Shown here one piece after another: positions 6,980 to 9,902 of a stretch of 9,902 nucleotides of DNA (its first letter is position 1; the number at the start of each line of letters is the position of its first letter). Under the pieces are notes generated by a model. That model had not been told where the DNA came from. It searched no databases and saw only the letters and a program-made list of their open reading frames with translations. Source of the DNA: an uncultured Lachnospiraceae bacterium (GTDB taxonomy: Bacteria; Bacillota_A; Clostridia; Lachnospirales; Lachnospiraceae); assembly GCA_900553635.1 (NCBI GenBank), contig USDU01000078.1, positions 1 to 9,902 of the forward strand, written 5' to 3'. Both the position numbers and the translations under genes were made by a program.

Positions 6980-8677
6980 TTACTCTTTCTCAGTGGTTCC
7001 TATCTGACGGAATCGGTGATAGCGCTGTTCTGCCAGCTCCTGGCCGCTCATTGTTCCATATTTTTCCAGGAACTTTTCGATTGCTTTCTTAAGAGGCGCG
7101 GTTACCTGGTACAGATTTTCCCCGGTAAAATGCTCCGGCTCCCGGAATACCTGTTCCACGATTCCTGCGGCCTTCAGCTCCGCCGCCGTGAGGCGCATAC
7201 ATTCCGCCGCATGCTTCGCCCGCTTGCTGTCCTTCCAGAGAATGCTGGCGAATCCCTCCGGTGAAAGAATGGAGTATACCGAATTTTCCAGCATCCACAC
7301 TTCATTTCCCACTGCCAGGGCCAGCGCGCCGCCGCTGCCGCCCTCTCCGATGATGACGCTAAGAACCGGCACCTTCAGAGCGGACATTTCGTAGATATTG
7401 CGGGCGATGGCCTCTCCCTGGCCACGTTCCTCCGCCTCCACACCGCAGGCCGCGCCCGGGGTGTCCACGAAGCAGATCACGGGACGTCCGAATTTCTCCG
7501 CCTGATGCATCAGACGCAGAGCCTTGCGGTAGCCGTCCGGGGAACACATGCCAAAGTTCTGATCCTTTTCCTGAGAAATGACTGTGACCGGGCGGCCCAG
7601 GAAGGTGGCGATACCGCCAAGGACCGCGGGGTCGTCCGCAAAAAGGCGGTCGCCGTGAAGCTCATAGAAATCCTCAAACAGGGCTGCGATATAGGCGTGA
7701 CCGCGGGGCCGCTTTTTATCTCGGGAGAGCTGGACGCGCTCCCAGGCTGTTTTATCTGAACCGGTCCTTTGCAGCTGTCTGCCAACTGCTTTCTGTGGCT
7801 GCTGCGCTTCTGCTATCGCCCTGCCCTTACCCGGCGTCCGATGCATCCGCAGAATATCGCTCAGGGTCTGTTTCAGCTCGCCCCGTTCTACGATCCGGTC
7901 GATAAAGCCATGCTCCAGCAGAAACTCTGCCCGTTGAAAGCCCTTCGGCAGCTTCTGCCCGGTAGTCTGCTCGATAACCCTGGGGCCTGCGAATCCGATC
8001 AGCGCGCCCGGCTCTGCCAGAATGATATCGCCCTCCATGGCGAAGCTGGCGGTGACGCCGCCGGTGGTCGGATCAGTCAGCACCGTGATATAGAGTAAGC
8101 CTGCGTCGGAATGGCGCCTGAGCGCCGCGCTGGTCTTGGCCATCTGCATCAGGGAAAAGATGCCCTCCTGCATTCTGGCCCCGCCGGAGCAGGTAAAGAG
8201 AATCAACGGCAGGCGTTCCCTTGTGGCCCGTTCCGCTGCCCGGGTGATTTTCTCTCCCACAGCCTCTCCCATGCTGGCCATAAGGAAGCGTCCGTCCATG
8301 ACGCCAAGTACCGTCTCCTGTCCGCCGACGCGGCATTTCCCGGTGACAACAGCCTCCCGAAGACCTGTCTTCAGACGGGTGGCTGCCAGTTTTTCCTCAT
8401 AACCCGGGTAATCCAGCGGATTTCCGCCTGTCAAATCCTGATCCCACTCCTCAAAGCTTCCCTCGTCTGCCACCCGGCGGACGCGCTCCCGGGCATGGAC
8501 GCGGAAATATCCCTTACATCTGGGACATATATAATAATTTTTCTTCACATCCTCGGTCACGATAGCGCCGCCGCACATATTACATTTGGACAGAAGTCCT
8601 TCGGGGACCTCGGGACGGCGGATGCTGCCGCCGAGGATTCTTTTATTCGTTTTCTTAAATACATGATCCAGATTCAT
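6980..8677 (-). CDS. accDA: Fused acetyl-CoA carboxylase carboxyltransferase, AccD-AccA
   Basis: This single chain of 565 residues joins both carboxyltransferase subunits, which move CO2 from carboxybiotin to acetyl-CoA to form malonyl-CoA in the cytoplasm. The AccD half (about 1-285) has the zinc ribbon CX2C-X15-CX2C (C32, C35, C51, C54) and the oxyanion motif SGGARMQEG (164-172). A short low-complexity linker (about 286-312) leads to the AccA half, which begins near AWERVQLSR and has [31 protein letters not shown] and [14 protein letters not shown]. The AccA N-terminal helix seen in E. coli is missing, as the fusion would allow. ATG 8677 is preferred because AGAGGA lies upstream at good spacing; ATG 8698 would add seven residues but has only a weak ribosome site. 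The gene follows accC by 61 nt and stops 31 nt before the preferred start of the FabK-like gene. Confidence 0.93.
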   Translation of the reverse strand: MNLDHVFKKTNKRILGGSIRRPEVPEGLLSKCNMCGGAIVTEDVKKNYYICPRCKGYFRVHARERVRRVADEGSFEEWDQDLTGGNPLDYPGYEEKLAATRLKTGLREAVVTGKCRVGGQETVLGVMDGRFLMASMGEAVGEKITRAAERATRERLPLILFTCSGGARMQEGIFSLMQMAKTSAALRRHSDAGLLYITVLTDPTTGGVTASFAMEGDIILAEPGALIGFAGPRVIEQTTGQKLPKGFQRAEFLLEHGFIDRIVERGELKQTLSDILRMHRTPGKGRAIAEAQQPQKAVGRQLQRTGSDKTAWERVQLSRDKKRPRGHAYIAALFEDFYELHGDRLFADDPAVLGGIATFLGRPVTVISQEKDQNFGMCSPDGYRKALRLMHQAEKFGRPVICFVDTPGAACGVEAEERGQGEAIARNIYEMSALKVPVLSVIIGEGGSGGALALAVGNEVWMLENSVYSILSPEGFASILWKDSKRAKHAAECMRLTAAELKAAGIVEQVFREPEHFTGENLYQVTAPLKKAIEKFLEKYGTMSGQELAEQRYHRFRQIGTTEKE

Positions 8678-8684
8678 ATGTCTA

Positions 8685-8690
8685 TCCTCT
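8685..8690 (-). promoter_or_regulatory. Ribosome binding site favouring the internal accDA start
   Basis: AGAGGA on the minus strand ends about seven to eight bases before ATG 8677. The upstream in-frame ATG 8698 has only a poor GGAA match. This decides the start in favour of MNLDHVFKK. Confidence 0.6.
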
Positions 8691-8738
8691 ATCTTCATCC
8701 AATTCCGGCTGCAATATTTGATATCCGGTCCGACAATT

Positions 8739-9902
8739 TCAGATTACCTGCTGTCTGTCATTGATAAACTCAATATCCACATTACCCTTCCGAAAATCTT
8801 CATCCTCCAGAATTCCATACTGGTAATTCACATTCGTGTCTACGCCCTCGATAATCACCTCGCCCAGAGCACTCTCCATCTTCCGGATAGCTTCGCTTCT
8901 GGTTCTGGCCCAGACGCTGATTTTCGCAATCATGGAATCGTAGTAAGGCGGTATCGTATACCCGCTGTAAATAGCGGAGTCAATCCGGATGCCCTTGCCG
9001 CCCGGCAGATGAAGTCCTGTCACCGTACCCGGACAGGGCCGGAAATTCTCCTCCGGCTTCTCCGCGTTGATGCGGACCTCGATGGCGTGGCCACGGATCT
9101 GAACCTGTTCCTGGGTGATCCCAAGCTTCTTTCCGGATGCAATGCGGATCTGCTCCTTGATCAGGTCAATGCCCGTAATCCATTCCGTTACCGGATGCTC
9201 CACCTGAATTCTGGTATTCATTTCCATGAAATAGTAGTTTCCATTCTTTTCCAGCAGAAATTCAATGGTTCCGGCGTTCACATAGCCTGCCGCCTTTGCC
9301 GCGCGCACTGCCGTCTCACCCATTTCCCGGCGTTGTTCCTCTGAAAGAGCCGGGCTTGGCGCTTCCTCAATCATCTTCTGGTGGTTCCGCTGGATAGAGC
9401 AGTCCCGCTCGCCCAGATGAATCACATTTCCAAACTTGTCCGCCATGATCTGAAATTCAATGTGTCTCGGATGGCGCACAAAATGTTCTACATACATGGT
9501 AGAATCTCCAAAAGCCATCTGCGTTTCTTTCTGCGCGGTGCGGAAACTTTCCTCAAAATCCGCCGGTGTATCAGCCACACGCATGCCTTTTCCGCCACCG
9601 CCAAGCGCGGCTTTAATTATAACCGGATATCCGATCGTTTCCGCTTCTTTCTGCCCTTCTTCTACTGTGTAGATTGGATTTTTGCCACCCGGAATGATCG
9701 GAACGCCGGCATTTGCCATGGTATTTTTTGCCGCCTGTTTGTTTCCGAGACTTGCGATCACATTTGCCGGAGGTCCGATAAATGTGATGTTGCACTGCTC
9801 ACAAAGTTCTGCAAAACGGCTGTTTTCCGAGAGGAATCCAAATCCCGGGTGAATTGCATCGGCGCCTGTAACAATTGTTGCACTGATGATGTTTTCCATG
9901 CT
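8739..9902 (-). CDS. accC: Biotin carboxylase subunit of acetyl-CoA carboxylase, 5' end cut by window edge
   Basis: This ATP-grasp enzyme carboxylates the biotin on AccB using bicarbonate and ATP, the first half-reaction of acetyl-CoA carboxylase. The frame stays open to the right edge, so the ATG at 9899 is an internal Met, not the start. Aligned from memory to the 449-residue E. coli AccC, about 62 N-terminal residues are missing. Counting from that Met, the biotin carboxylase N-domain motif [12 protein letters not shown] is at 15-26 and the glycine-rich ATP loop GGGGKGMR is at 100-107. HIEFQIMAD is at 146-154 and the catalytic stretch [15 protein letters not shown] is at 225-239 (its R230 matches E. 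coli R292). YDSMIAK, at 320-326, lies near the C-terminus. All expected catalytic residues in the visible part are intact. It lies upstream of accDA with no promoter visible in the 61-nt gap. Confidence 0.96.
   Translation of the reverse strand, partial: SMENIISATIVTGADAIHPGFGFLSENSRFAELCEQCNITFIGPPANVIASLGNKQAAKNTMANAGVPIIPGGKNPIYTVEEGQKEAETIGYPVIIKAALGGGGKGMRVADTPADFEESFRTAQKETQMAFGDSTMYVEHFVRHPRHIEFQIMADKFGNVIHLGERDCSIQRNHQKMIEEAPSPALSEEQRREMGETAVRAAKAAGYVNAGTIEFLLEKNGNYYFMEMNTRIQVEHPVTEWITGIDLIKEQIRIASGKKLGITQEQVQIRGHAIEVRINAEKPEENFRPCPGTVTGLHLPGGKGIRIDSAIYSGYTIPPYYDSMIAKISVWARTRSEAIRKMESALGEVIIEGVDTNVNYQYGILEDEDFRKGNVDIEFINDRQQVI

Noticed and set aside
8699..8738. Possible promoter between accC and accDA
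   Set aside because: No -10/-35 pair or hairpin stands out in this 40-base gap, and an operon read-through is the simpler view.
8111..8764. 217-codon plus-strand open frame opposite accDA and its upstream gap
   Set aside because: Its composition is typical of a shadow frame, and AccDA with its zinc ribbon and catalytic motifs explains the region.
1..9902. CRISPR arrays, tRNA or rRNA genes, insertion sequences, attachment sites
   Set aside because: No regularly spaced repeats, cloverleaf-like segments, transposase motifs or terminal repeats were seen; almost every base is accounted for by the seven genes.

Overview
The window looks chromosomal and comes from an anaerobic Firmicute, most likely a Clostridia/Lachnospiraceae-type gut bacterium. 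This is an inference from three things: a fused acetyl-CoA carboxylase AccD-AccA protein, a clostridial-style FabK/nitronate-monooxygenase-like flavoprotein, and strong AGGAGG-type ribosome sites in front of GTG and TTG starts. Every credible gene lies on the minus strand, so transcription runs from high to low coordinates. Coding density is very high. The longest stretch without a gene is 114 bases (5779-5892).

Right half (about 5893-9902): the downstream end of a fatty-acid-synthesis operon. It holds accC (biotin carboxylase, N-terminus cut by the window edge), accDA (both carboxyltransferase subunits in one chain) and a FabK-like flavin oxidoreductase with a cysteine-rich C-terminal patch. 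Together AccC and AccDA, with a biotin carrier protein expected upstream, would make malonyl-CoA. The flavoprotein may be an enoyl-ACP reductase homologue or a nitronate monooxygenase.

Junction (5779-5892): a compact regulatory patch. It contains a near-perfect 20-bp inverted repeat whose two G.U-compatible pairs favour minus-strand RNA folding, so it is probably the terminator of the fatty-acid operon. It also contains an extended -10 promoter (TGCTATAAT) whose -10 box lies on the promoter-proximal arm of that repeat, and a small dyad in the promoter spacer.

Left half (1-5778): a tightly packed operon, tetR - jetA - jetB - jetC, with gaps of 31 nt, 9 nt and then a 26-nt overlap. jetA, jetB and jetC encode the kleisin-like, winged-helix and SMC-like ATPase subunits of a Wadjet (JetABCD/MksFEBG-type) condensin, a family known to restrict plasmids by extruding and cleaving circular DNA. 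jetC is open to the left edge and lacks only its last few dozen codons. The nuclease subunit jetD is expected just outside the window and was not seen. The most distinctive point is the TetR-family regulator built in as the first gene of the Wadjet operon, with candidate operators at its promoter.
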